From contig CM024761.1 in assembly GCA_014218235.1 (NCBI GenBank), positions 88,413,968 to 88,477,967 of the forward strand: DNA of 64,000 nucleotides, read 5' to 3'. The notes below the pieces were generated by a model. It did no database searches and was not told where the DNA came from. It saw nothing but the letters and a program-made list of their open reading frames with translations. This document shows, one piece after another, positions 45,972 through 57,276 of the stretch. The position numbers and the translations under genes are program-made. This DNA comes from Colocasia esculenta. Its lineage: Eukaryota; Streptophyta; Magnoliopsida; Alismatales; Araceae. The number at the start of each line of letters is the position of its first letter. Position 1 is the first letter of the stretch.

Positions 45972-48316
45972 TGTCATGATTTAACCTTGACCTGTCTTAC
46001 GAGTTCCATACCTCTCTGTGGTGTCATTTTTAGACCAAGTGTTCAACATAGAACTTATTACCCTATGAGTCTACTTTCATTTTACACTAGTTTCCCCAAT
46101 TTTCGTTGACCTTACTGAGAGTATTAGCTCGAACATGAACACTATGTCAGATTCACATAGTCAGTCACAATACAATTTATTACCCAGTCAAACGACCTTT
46201 GTTTCTTTATTATTTGCTACTGTACAAAGTATTGAAAGTATTATAACTAAAAAAGGTGGTTTCACCTGATTTGGATCACCCTAGCATCTGTTTTGATTTT
46301 TCAAACCCATAGGTGTCAAACCTAGTTTGAATCGGACTAGGAAAAACCCCTTATAAAGCACCCCTGGGTAGATCAGCCCTGTCTGGCCCGTTTGACGTCA
46401 TTTTCGTGCGCCGTTTTCTCCTGTGCGAAGATATTTACTGTTTACATGCATTTATCAACCCATATAAGTGTATAACATGTACACATAATGTTTAATTGAT
46501 CTTAAGTTATTGACCATGTTCTCTATCTACCGATTATTCACATCTTGCCTTGTTACCGAACTTGCTAAACATACAATGATACTTGCTAAAATTGGTCATG
46601 CATGTTTTAATACTCATGATACTTGCCATATATAGAGTTTCCAAAATTGATGTTTCCATAAACATAGTTTTTATAACTGGAGTTTCCATAATCGGATTCA
46701 CACACGCACTGAAGCGATTCTCACACGTGGCATGCGCATACACTCTAACACGATAGGAAAGCCCCTTTTTGGCTTGTGGTGAACTCTCCGTCGGATATTC
46801 CTTCCGTCGGACTAGTGACCCCTTGACCAAGGCCTCCGTAAGTCTCCTCTGACCATGGATTCCCACATGGCCGACGAGCAGGCTGTACCAATGAAGTACC
46901 CGGAAGTTAGTGTGCACGTATCTCTTCTCTCTCAGCATTCTTGATGAGATCTTTCTCTTCTCATCTGGACTTTCTTGGAATGATCGAGTATAACACATGA
47001 AACCAAGTTATTAAAGATAGAATCTATGTAAATGTGTCGTTATGCTTTCAGATTGAACTCTTGAGTCGATATTCCTAACGTACCCTTGAACTCTATATCA
47101 TTATTGACATGACACTCTCGATAATCATTACTATTGACATGATAGTCTTGAACTTTCTTGACCAATCTATCCTTATTGACCCACATTTCCTTCTTGCAAT
47201 ACATTCTTGAAGTACATTACTGATATTGGAGACATGGACTCAAAACTCGTTCTTGTCACCCATGTATCGACGGGCTCATTGGGACACATTCCAATGTTGT
47301 GCAATGACCTTGACTGAGGGACCGTATCTGGTTCTGGAGATTCTGGCAAAGTCTTGTTACCTATGGGTGTGATTCTTGGATTCTCCCCTGACAAAGTCTT
47401 GTTTACCCCAAGTTGTTGATTGCCCAATTTTCCCAAAGATGTTCGTTACCCCAGGAGTTGATTGTTAGGTTGATCCCCTAACAAAGTCGTATGCGTGGCG
47501 TGGTGCGGAATCATGATTGGTGCTTGGCATGGCACGTACTTGTTACACGTGATAAACTTAATTGCTTGTTACATGCTACTGTGTGCTGGTCCTTAACCCG
47601 AGTGGCCGAAGGACGTACTTGCATGAGGCACCAGTAGATCCTGCGTGATATTCTTGTGGAGTGCTCCAAGTGGGTTACTCAAAATGCTTGCTAGTGAAAT
47701 GACCATCTTGTTACATGTTATCTTGCTCTTGTTCATGAAGTTACTATCTTACTAGATCATTGTTCACAATATCTTCAACTCTTGAATACAACCTTATTGT
47801 GGGATTGATCATTACAATCTCTTAATCATACTATCTTGCATGATACACTGTACACGTGTTACTATCGACGTTTTAATTACATTGTACATATCATGTTCAT
47901 ACCTTCTAGCTTTTAAAATGTAAATACTTATATCATTGTTGGAAGATGTAAATCCTACTGGGCGAGTGCGCTCATAACTGCTCTCTTTAACATTTCAGTT
48001 AGTAAAGGTAAAGCTAAATGATGGGACTTTGTGTCGAGTGTGGAGTACACTTAGAGAGTCCATTCTTATTTTTATTTAGATTGGTCATGAATGTAATTTC
48101 CTTTTTCTTTGAGAGAGAGAGAGATTGGTGAGCAAGGAGTGTTTCATTTGACATTGGAGGTTGTAATATTCGTTTTGATAAATAAAGGAAGAAATTTTGA
48201 TTATTGCATTGTGGGCCCTATTTGAAAAAGCTATTGGTCTATAACTTCTGAATGCTTGCTCGTTCGTCGCGTCTCTCAATTTATTCCGCTACTAAAACAA
48301 AATTGGGGGTGTGACA
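45972..48316 (+). other. Second half of the 39010-48316 solo LTR, no gene
   Basis: I see no gene here. A GA run lies at 48111-48122. Minus-strand frames at 46534-46998 and 47173-47436 carry no recognisable domain. Confidence 0.6.
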
Positions 48317-48445
48317 GTTTGTCTATTTCTTTTTTCTTAATGACAAAAAGGGGGAGAAAATGTTCTGAAATACATACTTTAAAATTTTTCGCAAATTTAT
48401 TTCAGCATTTTATATGTATGCAATTCTTTATGTTTTGTCATCACC

Positions 48446-48459
48446 AAAAAGGGGGAGAT
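48446..48459 (+). other. Polypurine tract of the Sirevirus
   Basis: AAAAAGGGGGAGAT directly precedes the LTR start TGATGATCA at 48460, the site of plus-strand priming. Confidence 0.9.
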
Positions 48460-50951
48460 TGATGATCAATCCTTCACCATATAATTTGTTATTTATTATA
48501 TGTATTTTTGGTGATTAAAAAACCCTAAATATTATTTTCTAACATCATTTTCTGAAGTTTATCAACAGGCAGTAATTAAAACAAAATCAGTAAGTTGTCT
48601 ACACTCACTGTTCTGTGAGGTTCATTACATATGTTTCTACCTAAGTATACATCGACTTCAATGTGATAGCTCATAACGATTACGGTTTCACTTAAACAAC
48701 GACTTCCTTGGTAGAACATCGATTTCACTCAAACAGTGATTTCGGTTCTACATTGACTTCATACTTAAACAATGATTTCCTCAGTAGAACATCGATTTTG
48801 GTTCTACATCGACTTCACTTAAACAACGATTTTCTCAAGAGAACATCAATTTCAAACATCGACTTCGTTTCTACATCGACTTCATAATTAAACAACGATT
48901 TCATCAGTAGAACATCGATTTTTGTTCTACATTGACTTCACTTAAACAACAATTTCCTCAGTAGAACATCGATTTCAAACAATGACTTCGTTTCTACATC
49001 GACTTCACTTAACAACAATTTTTCTAGTAGAACATCAATTTCGAACATCGTCTTCGTTTCTACATTGACTTCATACTTAAACAACGATTTCTTCAATAGA
49101 CATCTATTTCGTTGCTACATCGACATCGTTTCACCTAAACATCAATTTTGGTAGAACATCGACATCATGTGAAACAACAACTTTAATAGAACAACGACTT
49201 TGTTTCTACAACGATTTCACTTAAACATTGATTTCGGTAGAACATCGACTTCATGTGAAAGAACAACTTTACTAGAACAACGACTTTGTTTCTACAACGA
49301 TTTCACTTAAACATCGATTTCGGTAGAACATAGAGTTCATGTGAAACAACGACTTTACTAGAACAACAACTTTGTTTCGAACAACGATTTCATCTACACA
49401 TCGATTTCAGTTAAACAACGATTTCATCAGCACATCGATTTCAGTTAAACAACGATTTCATATGTACATCGATTTCAGTTCAACAACAATTTCATTTAAA
49501 CAACGATTTCAATACAACAACGACTTCAGTTAAACCACGACTTTGTATAGAACATCGATTCCATTACATTCACACATGGATTATGTTCACATCGACTTTG
49601 TTTCAACATGGATTACATTATCACATGGATTATGGTTAGAACATCGATTTCATATCCACATTGACTCTCTCTGATCACAGACTATCTCCAAACATCAACT
49701 CTCTTTTAATAATGATTATGTTTTAGACAGCTGTTGAATAATCCTATTTAAATTCTTTTTAGACATTCTTAAATTCCACATGATATTCAAATATATTTTC
49801 AAATCTCTATGGATTTCAAGTCTTCCGACAAATCATGTTGTATCCTATTCTCTCTAGCATTTATTGTGTTGGTACAATATCTCTGCATGATATATCTCTT
49901 GTTTGCCACATTCATGTCACATAAAGTAACTCTTTATATGTCGATAGAATGGAATTTCCTTTTTAGTGTATCTTCTTAAAGCACGACAACTAATGTTGAC
50001 TGACAGTTTAGACAAAGATGAGTTGTCTATGCTTCAGCATTTATGGTGTGCAGGGTTCCGGTAGGAACATACGTTATAACGTTGGACATGTCAACCTAAC
50101 AGAAGCAAAAGAGATTCAGTTAATCTTCCTCTGGGTAGTGTCTATTCTAGCATTTAATGGTTGCAGGTTCTTTTGCTCCATACCTCTGACCAGATACTCT
50201 AACGTGCATGAAGATGTGAGACAATGGATACTTCAACAGTCAAAATCTTTCAAAGAAGATAAATAGAAGACTAGTGACTCCATGAAGAACACCTCTTGAA
50301 TCTTGATGAATTTTCGAATAGCTTGAAGATCTTAGTCACCCAAAAGAATGAAGAGCTTGCTCATCCACTCAAACAGTCTTAGCTCTTAGCTCTCCACAAA
50401 ACCTGTTTAGCTTTTGAGAGCTTGTGTAGATCTGAGAGAGTTCATTGTGTGATAATCTCTGTCTCTTAGACTTTGCCTCAAATCAAGCAGTTTCTATAAG
50501 CTTGGTCTAGGGGCCTTCCACTCTCTACTCATTTGTTCTTGAGTGTTCCTCTTCGGTTGTGAAGAGAAGACCTGCTGTTGAGTGGGTGGTTATTCCCTTT
50601 GGTAAGAAGGAAGACCTGTTGCATCAGTTGGTTAGTGCCTCTTCGAGTAGAGAAGAGAAGGCCAGCTGTGGCTGGATATGTAAGTGTCCTTAAGGGGGAC
50701 TATACTCTTGCTTAGTGAAATCTCAAGTTGTTGCTTGGGGACTGGACGTAGGACTCCTTGTGACAGGAGATCCGAACCAGGATAAAATTCATGTTGTCTG
50801 TGTGATTGATCTTTTTGTGTTTGCTTTACACTAACTCTAACCATCAAACTTAGTGTCTTCTTTCAAAGCGTTTTTATTTACAGAATTATTCTAAATGAAA
50901 ATTTTAGCAATCCATTCCCCCCCCCCCTCTAGGCTTGCTATCTGGGCAATA
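48460..50951 (+). repeat. Sirevirus 3' LTR
   Basis: Starts TGATGATCAATCC and ends GCTATCTGGGCAATA (terminal CA changed to TA). It is collinear with 27629-30028, including the ATCGATTTC array (48640-49665), a poly-C run near 50917-50928, and the TTAAGGGGGACTATACTC segment. The frames at 50018-50266 and 50632-50847 are LTR sequence. Confidence 0.92.
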
Positions 50952-50956
50952 GTCAT

Positions 50957-51700
50957 TAGTAGTACGTATCCAATTCGACGACAGAGTTGTTGAGGTCGCG
51001 TGGACTGAATTTGTTTTCCTGTTCAAAGCAAAGTACATTCCAGAGCATGTTCAAGACTGTATGGAGCATGAGTTCTTAACTTTGACCCAAGGGTCAATGA
51101 GTGTGCTAGAGTATGAGGCTAGATTTACAAAGCTTTCGAAGTATGCACCTCATATTGTTGCTGATGAGTGGAGGAAAGTGATGGGATTGACGCCATCCTT
51201 GAGGACCAAACTCGTGGCTCTAGGACATTGTTCGATGGATGAGGCTTTTTCAGCTGCATGCATGCAAGTGGCTGAGATGGAGGTATATCGAGAAGAAAAG
51301 AGGGCTTCCTTGAAGAGACTTGGATTAGCATTTCAGCGGCAGAATAAACGGAAGAAGGCTATAGTGTTCCAGCCCAGACTAGTGGTTCCTGTGAGAGTGG
51401 CTATACCGACTATAGGCAGTGGTACAGTTGTAGAGAAGCCATTGTGTTCCCAATGCGGGAAGGGTCAGGTAGGAGATGTCTGTTAGGTGACTTCTGGTCG
51501 ATGTTTGAGGTGTGGTGACAAGAACTACAAGATTCGTGACTGTCCGAAGATGGCGCAGCAGACTGCGGTAGCAGCGGCAGCCAAACTAGCACAGAGAGCA
51601 GTAGGGAGACCGAGAGGCCAGATAGAGGTTTTTGCCTTAGCGAGAGACGAGGCTGAGCATGTAGAGCATGTCACAAAAGATGCAGTTTTGATTATGTGAA
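50957..51700 (+). pseudogene. gag: E1 gag, 3' part (capsid core and zinc knuckle)
   Basis: Continues the E1 gag exon cut at 27628, in frame. Core: VEVAWTEFVFLFKAKYIPEH, GSMSVLEYEARFTKLSKYAP and ACMQVAEMEVYREEKRASL. The cysteine-rich part has CSQCGKG (about 51449) and CLRCGDKNYKIRDC (51502-51543), where the knuckle histidine is replaced by tyrosine. A TGT-TAG stop at 51484 separates the two. The Ala-rich linker after DCPKMAQQ is as in E2. The frame ends near 51699. Confidence 0.85.
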
Positions 51701-51920
51701 TTCATGCTTGTGTTTTGTTTGATACTGATGCTACGCATAGTTTTGTCTCTGAGAAGTTCATAAGGAACCTAATGAAGGAGTCTAATGTGGTTCCTGAAGA
51801 CTTAGATATTCCTTTGTCGTTACACACTCCAGTGGGAGCTATGTTGACTAAGCAATGTTTTCCTTCTATCCATGTGTGTATCTAGGAGAGAGACTTTCCA
51901 GATAGTTTCTATCTACTAAA
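51700..51920 (+). pseudogene. pol: E1 aspartic protease
   Basis: HACVLFDTDATHSFVSEKF (from about 51703) is the retropepsin active site, with the catalytic triplet DTG altered to DTD (51721-51729). E2 keeps DTG at 57138-57146. The second half continues into MRDYDAILGLDWL (51922), the usual C-terminal ILGMDWL-type block. A TAG lies at about 51883. Confidence 0.8.
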
Positions 51921-51921
51921 G

Positions 51922-52786
51922 ATGAGAGACTACGATGCCATTTTGGGTTTAGATTGGCTTGAGGGTCATTACGCCCTTATGGATTATAGGAAGAAGAGAA
52001 TCATCTACCACATTCCTGGAGAGGACGAATTTTCTCATCCATTGCCCAAGAATATGGCAGGTAAGTTTGTGATCTCGGCTTTGAAGGCAACTCAGATGTT
52101 GAACAAGGGTTGTAGTGGTTTTCTTGCCAGCGTTGTGATTTCTGATGACTTGAAGAAGGTGTCGACCGTGGAGGATATTGAGATCATTCGAGACTACAAT
52201 GATGTTTTTCCCAAGGAGTTGTCTGGCTTACCATCTGAGAGGTGGATCGAGTTCGGTATTGAGTTGGTACCCAGTACCTCACCTATATCGATTGCTCCTT
52301 CTCATATGGCACAGACAAAATTGGCAGAATTGTGGAGGCAACTTCAGGAATTGCTGAACAAGGGTTTTATTCGGCTGAGCATATCACCTTGGGGAGCCCC
52401 TATTCTCTTTATGAAGAAGAAGGATGGGTTGATGAGGCTATGCATTGACTATTGTAAGCTGAATCAAGTGACTATTAAGAATAAGTATCCATTGCCGCGT
52501 ATTGATGATTTGTTTGATCAGTTACAGTGGGCTTCTGTGTTTTCTAAGATTGATCTTCATTCTGGCTATCATCAACTCCGGATTAAGCATGAGGATTCTT
52601 ATAAAACGGCATTTAGGACGAGATATGGCCATTATGAACTTCTGGTTTTACCATTCGATTTGACGAATGCTCCAGATGTTTTCATGGACTTGATAAATAG
52701 AGTTTTTTGGCAGTACCTTGATTCTTTTGTTGTGGTTTTCATTGATGATGTGTTGATCTATTTGCCTGACGAGGAGACACATAGAG
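51922..52786 (+). pseudogene. pol: E1 reverse transcriptase, truncated by E2
   Basis: Open for 288 codons. ILGLDWLEGHYALMDYRKK leads into the RT domain with GFIRLSISPWGAPILFMKKK, LCIDYCKLNQVTIKNKYPLP, FSKIDLHSGYHQLRI, TAFRTRYGHYELLVLPF and the catalytic FIDD at 52738-52749. The domain stops right after LIYLPDEETHR, where E2 begins (TGTACTGCCC, 52787). RNase H and integrase of E1 must lie beyond the window if they survive. Confidence 0.9.
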
Positions 52787-55637
52787 TGTACTGCCCTAGT
52801 TTTTGCTAAACTGAATGATGCAATTGTGTATGTGTTTTCTGCATTTAACAGTATATTGTAACTTTGATGAACTTGACGTCAATATCTACTAACATTGACT
52901 ACATTTAGCGGCATGATCGATTGCGGTCTACTGTCTGTTAACGACAAGGGATTGTGCCGTTTATAATTTTCTTGAATATTTGGTTTTTTGGACAAATAAG
53001 TTGACGACATGATCAATGGACGTCTACTTCATGGTCGACGACAACAGGGGTTGACGTTAACCTGACTTGCCAGTTTTTGTTGTTACCATTCTGGGGAGAA
53101 AATGGCAACCATTTCTAATGCATTTAATGGGAAGATCGGGGCATTTTTGGTTCAAGGGCAGGATTGAAGCTTAGATAATCCGTAGGAATCCTCATAAGAC
53201 CTCGGTTTGTCCTTTGGGAGGAGTTTTTGGCATTGTTTCAGAGGTGAGAAAAGGGGGCTGAAGGAAGGGTTGCAGTGCATTGTTTGTGCGATCTGAAGCA
53301 CGTTGGACCAAGGGAGAACTACAAGGATTGTGAATAGAAGGTTCTTCAGGCGTGGTTGGAGTTCTTGAGGTCGGATCAACTATTTGAAAATGGTGGAAGA
53401 GGGCTGCCTTGTGACCAAGGCGGGCATCTTCAAATCTTTTCCTGTGACTCCAGAACGAGGGTTAGAGGAAAGTAGCATGGGGGAACGGTTTAGATACTAA
53501 ATTCTTTAGATTTACCATTTTTACAGATTTTAAAGCCATGAAATAAAATGTGGGAAGGGGTTAAAGTTCTGTCACTTCATGTGCACTTTTCTGCATTTCT
53601 GGTCTGATGAACGAAATGTCAACATCGACCACCATTTAATTCATGTAAACGTCAAGCTTTTACATGCCTATATATATATATTAACGGCATTATATGCCAC
53701 CATCAACTGATATTAACGGCATGGTATGTTGACGTTAACCTGTGTAAACGGCAGCATACCTTGCCGTTAAGTTCATTAGTGATGTTTTCTACCAAGATTC
53801 TGATTTCTGTGAATATTCTATAAACTATGCATGAGTAGGGTGGTCGGTTAGACTCTATCATATATGATTGTTACTGTTATGCAGCACAAAAATCATGGTA
53901 ATAATGTATGGATTTTGTGTAATATTCTAAAGCATCTTCTTTGTTTAATTAAATAGAAAATGAAATGGTTACAAGCTGATCCATGTTGTGATGTTTTAAC
54001 TAAGATTTGTACTACTGTTAGATGAAATTTCAGACCCATTGTGCTCAGTTTTTACACAGTAAATTGCATGATCCATTAACTATTGTACCATGTTAAATAG
54101 TTCAAGTTTATGAGAATTAATCATGAGAAATGATACAGAACTAAAAAATTTATGAAAATTTACATGTGTGAAACATGATTAGAATTAGAATTTATGGCAA
54201 AATTTTGGAATTTTTTGAGCACTGTACACACTGTTATGATTTTCTGAATGGAAAAATGTGCATAGAAATCAATTAATGGAGAAAAGAGCATGAATGATAA
54301 ACCATGATGAAATTAGTATAGGTAGTGTCATGTTAGGTTACTGTTATATAGTAGAATAATAACTTTAGAAGAGAGAAAATGTATTATGTACTCTTGCATT
54401 ATAGTTTAGCTAGTTATGCATGAATTTATGAATTGCATGAAGTAATTTCATAATTGCATGAAAACATGTATATTATATTTCTAAAATAATATGACCAATA
54501 AGACATTACTATTATAGAGATACCTACATGGAACTATACCATGGAATGCCCCTATGGTAATGGTTCACGTACATGAATTGACTACATGAATCCATGGGCA
54601 ACGGATTGAAATCCTAGAGGTAAACATGTTCTACTGGTTAAGGTGGGAAGGACTTTCCATGGTATTGCGCAATAACCAAGACTTCATCACTATTTTGCCT
54701 AGGTGATAAGTAAATGTTTCTCTACATGATCTCTATTAATAGTGGGGCTATGTCTTGACCACTATTCTTACATATATGATCTACATGCTACATGACAAAT
54801 GAACTACATGCTTCACGATAAATGAACTACATGTTACATGTTATTTGACTACATACTATATGATATTGACTACATGCTACAAGATATGAACTACATGTTA
54901 TATGATATGGATTACATGCTACTTGAAATTGATTACATGCTACATGACATTGAACACATATTATAAGACTTGACTATAAGCCATACCACATGAAAATGTT
55001 TAAAATATTTGTTTTTATTATGAGATGTTAGCACATTTACATGAAATTGTTTTATTCTTTATGATAAATAACCATGCCATGTAAAGAGTGATTGCCAAAT
55101 GAATTAGAGCATGTTGATAGGAAGAGTTATATGGTATCAAGGATAAGAAAGGAAATATGATATCATGTTTTAAAATTTAGTATATGATAAATCTTGAACT
55201 GTCTCTCCTTGTTGCTTGCTGGGTCTAGTAGACTCACATATGATTAACATTTCTGGAGAGACTGAGGATACTTAGAAGTTAGTACACTCTCACTTAGAGC
55301 GTGAGGATGTGGAGGCCTAGTTCTTTTCTTTGTGTGTGTGTTGAGAGAGACTATGTATGTGAGAATAAGTTGTACTTTGAGCATTATGTTATTTGGACTT
55401 ATGAACTGTTATAACTTTGGACTATTGTATTTCTTCTTTTATGCATTAGACTTGGTATTTGGATACAATGTTGATTGAAAATTTAGTTCCATATTTCGTT
55501 GCAACTTGTTGGAATTTAAATTGTCATTTATGTATATCTCAATTTGAACCGATTATTGTTAGATATTTTCCACTGTAATACCTCTATTGGATCTAATGTG
55601 AGTTGGAACAACTGTACTGTCCAAGAGGGGCGTTATA
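52787..55637 (+). mobile_element. E2 5' LTR (same family as E1), inserted in E1 RT
   Basis: 2,851 bp, TGTACTGCCC...GAGGGGCGTTATA, directly followed by a primer-binding site and gag. It cuts E1 RT immediately after the catalytic motif. It is collinear with the E1 LTR but lacks the solo-LTR insertion and so serves as the empty-site control. Word clusters of the AACGGCA/TGCCGTT/GACGTTAAC type lie at 52895-53060 and 53620-53775. A tandem ACTACATGCTACATGA array is at 54760-54970. No gene inside. Confidence 0.85.
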
Positions 55638-55642
55638 GACAT

Positions 55643-55654
55643 TGGTATCAAAGA
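55643..55654 (+). other. Primer-binding site of E2
   Basis: TGGTATCAAAGA, two changes from the tRNA-iMet complement, five bases after the LTR end, the same spacing as in E1. Confidence 0.8.
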
Positions 55655-55783
55655 CGTTCTAGGTTGAGCATGTACATAATGAAATATCAACACAGTGTTC
55701 ATATCCTTAAGTCTGTATAACGAATTAGTCCATGATTTATGTAGAATAATAAGTTATTATAATAAATGCTTGTTTTGCAGACT

Positions 55784-57117
55784 ATGGCTACCCGTGGTCA
55801 TAGAGGAGCAGGCTCGGCTCGAGGCGATGAGTCAGTGGGAGGTTCGCAGGTTCCTCAGTAGGTGCCAGATCAGACAAGCGTACCTTTATCACCCCCACCA
55901 CCACCTATGAACTATGGAGCATTGATGCAAGGACTTGTGCATGCGATGCAGACCTAAGCACAGACGGCAGCTGCTTTGCAAGCGCAAGTACAGGCTCAGG
56001 TTTGTACTTAGGAAGTGTTACCAACTTGTCGAACTGAAGAATCCAACGAAGAACTCGACGTGGATGTAGGCGCAGGCACCTGCTCACGAGGCAGGCCTTG
56101 GAGGTGTCTCGATGATGGAGCGATTTAGGTGGATGACCCCACCTTTCTTTAAGGAGGAGAGTGATCCAATCATGGCGGAGAGTTGGCTGCGGGAGATGGA
56201 GAAGATCTTTTGTTCTATAAGATGCGCAGAAGAGGAGCGAGTGACATTAGCCACCTATATGCTGTAGGTAATGAAAATTCTCGAAGTGTTTTGGGTGTTG
56301 TTCCTTGTACACCTTTAGATTACCTACCTTCTTTTGCAGGAGCATGCCGATGTGTGATGGTCGTCAGTACTATGCACACAATTCGGTGATGGAGCTATTG
56401 AGGTTGCATGGACCGAGTTTGTACACCTGTTTAGGGCAAAGTATATTCCAGAGCATGTGCAGGATCGCATGGAGCAGGAGTTCTTGACATGAATGAGTGT
56501 ACTAGAGTACGAGGCTTGATTCGCAGAGCTGTCAAAATATGCACCTCACATAGTGGATGATGAGCTAAGGAAAGTGAAGAAATTTATCATCGGGTTGAAG
56601 ACGTCCTTGAGGACTAGACTAGTGGCATTTGGGCATCGATCGATGGTGGAGGCATTGTCAGCAGCATGCATACAGGAAGCCAAGATTGAGGTATATCTGG
56701 AGGAGAAGAGGGCTTCTTTGAAGAGGCCTAGATCATCACTTCAGCGCCATGACAAGAAGAAGAAGACCCCAATGTTTCCACCCAGGGCAGTGATACCAGC
56801 GAAAATGGCTGCACCGACTACGAGCAGTGGCACAGTTACAGAGAAGCCTTTGTGTTCTTAGTGTGGAAATTGTCACGGAGGAGATGTTTGTTGGGTGACT
56901 TCTAGTAGATGCTTGAGGTGTGGTGACAACAACCACAAGATCCGTGATTGTCCGAAGATGGCACAGCAGTCTACAGCGGCAACAGCACCAGCAGTAGCTA
57001 GACCAGCACCAAGAGCAGCAGGGAGACTGAGGGCTCAGGCTCGAGTGTTTGCTTTGGAGAGAGATGAGGCTGAGTTGGCAGAGCACGTCACGAAAGGTAC
57101 GATTTTAATTTTGGGTA
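55784..57117 (+). pseudogene. gag: E2 gag with two introns
   Basis: ATG at 55784 (MATRGHRGAGSARGDESVGG), just after TTTTGCAG, a possible leader-intron acceptor. Exon 1 to 55999; intron 1 56000-56069 (70 bp, CAG|GTTTGT..GTGGATGTAG); exon 2 56070-56267 (198 bp, FRWMTPPFFKEESDPIMAES); intron 2 56268-56339 (72 bp, GTAATG..CTTCTTTTGCAG); exon 3 EHADV onward. Core EVAWTEFVHLFRAKYIPEH, LVAFGHRSMVEALSAACIQE and intact zinc knuckle CLRCGDNNHKIRDC (about 56920-56961). Stops at 55859, 55955, 56265, 56355, 56517 and 56860, and a small deletion near 56490, break it. Exon sizes and phases match E1. Confidence 0.82.
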
Positions 57118-57276
57118 TGCATGCTCGTGTTTTATTTGATACCGGTGCTATGCATAGCTTTATCTCCGAGAAGTTTTCGAAGGTCTTGATGAAGGAGAGT
57201 GATTTGGTTCCTGAGGTATTAGAGGTTCTGTTATCTATTCATACTCAAGCCGGATCTATGTTAACTGGGCAGTGTT
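57118..57276 (+). pseudogene. pol: E2 aspartic protease, truncated by E3
   Basis: MHARVLFDTGAMHSFISEKF carries an intact DTG (57138-57146). The frame continues LMKESDLVPEVLEVLLSIHT and is cut at 57276 inside the block equivalent to E1 51855, where the E3 LTR begins. Confidence 0.85.

Larger units (their letters stand above)
39010..48316 (+). mobile_element. Solo LTR (gypsy-type) in the Sirevirus 3' leader, split by a copia
   Basis: Starts TGTAGCATCCCAAG and ends TTGGGGGTGTGACA. Without the nested copia it is about 3.47 kb. A TATA-like GATGCATATATAATTG lies at about 39645. No coding sequence is readable in either half (39010-40133, 45972-48316); reading frames there are incidental. Flanking pentamers ATTTA (39005-39009) and GTTTG (48317-48321) differ by two G/A transitions, so the target duplication is probable, not proven. 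Family assignment rests on termini only. Confidence 0.6.
27629..50951 (+). mobile_element. Sirevirus-type Ty1/copia element with extra ORF, inserted in E1 gag
   Basis: 5' LTR 27629-30028, primer-binding site 30031, gag and pol 30090-34930, extra ORF 35059-38952, polypurine tract 48446-48459, 3' LTR 48460-50951. Target duplicates are GTCGT (27624-27628) and GTCAT (50952-50956), one transition apart. Removing the element rejoins E1 gag in frame, and the joined sequence aligns with E2 at 56355-56400. Its 3' untranslated part holds a further insertion (39010-48316). Gene order PR-INT-RT-RNaseH and the GGGGGAGATTG polypurine tract are typical of Sireviruses. Confidence 0.9.

Noticed and set aside
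52787..55637. Reading this LTR as the 3' LTR of E1
   Set aside because: It is followed at once by a primer-binding site and gag start and is preceded by mid-RT sequence without a polypurine tract, so it is the 5' LTR of a second element.
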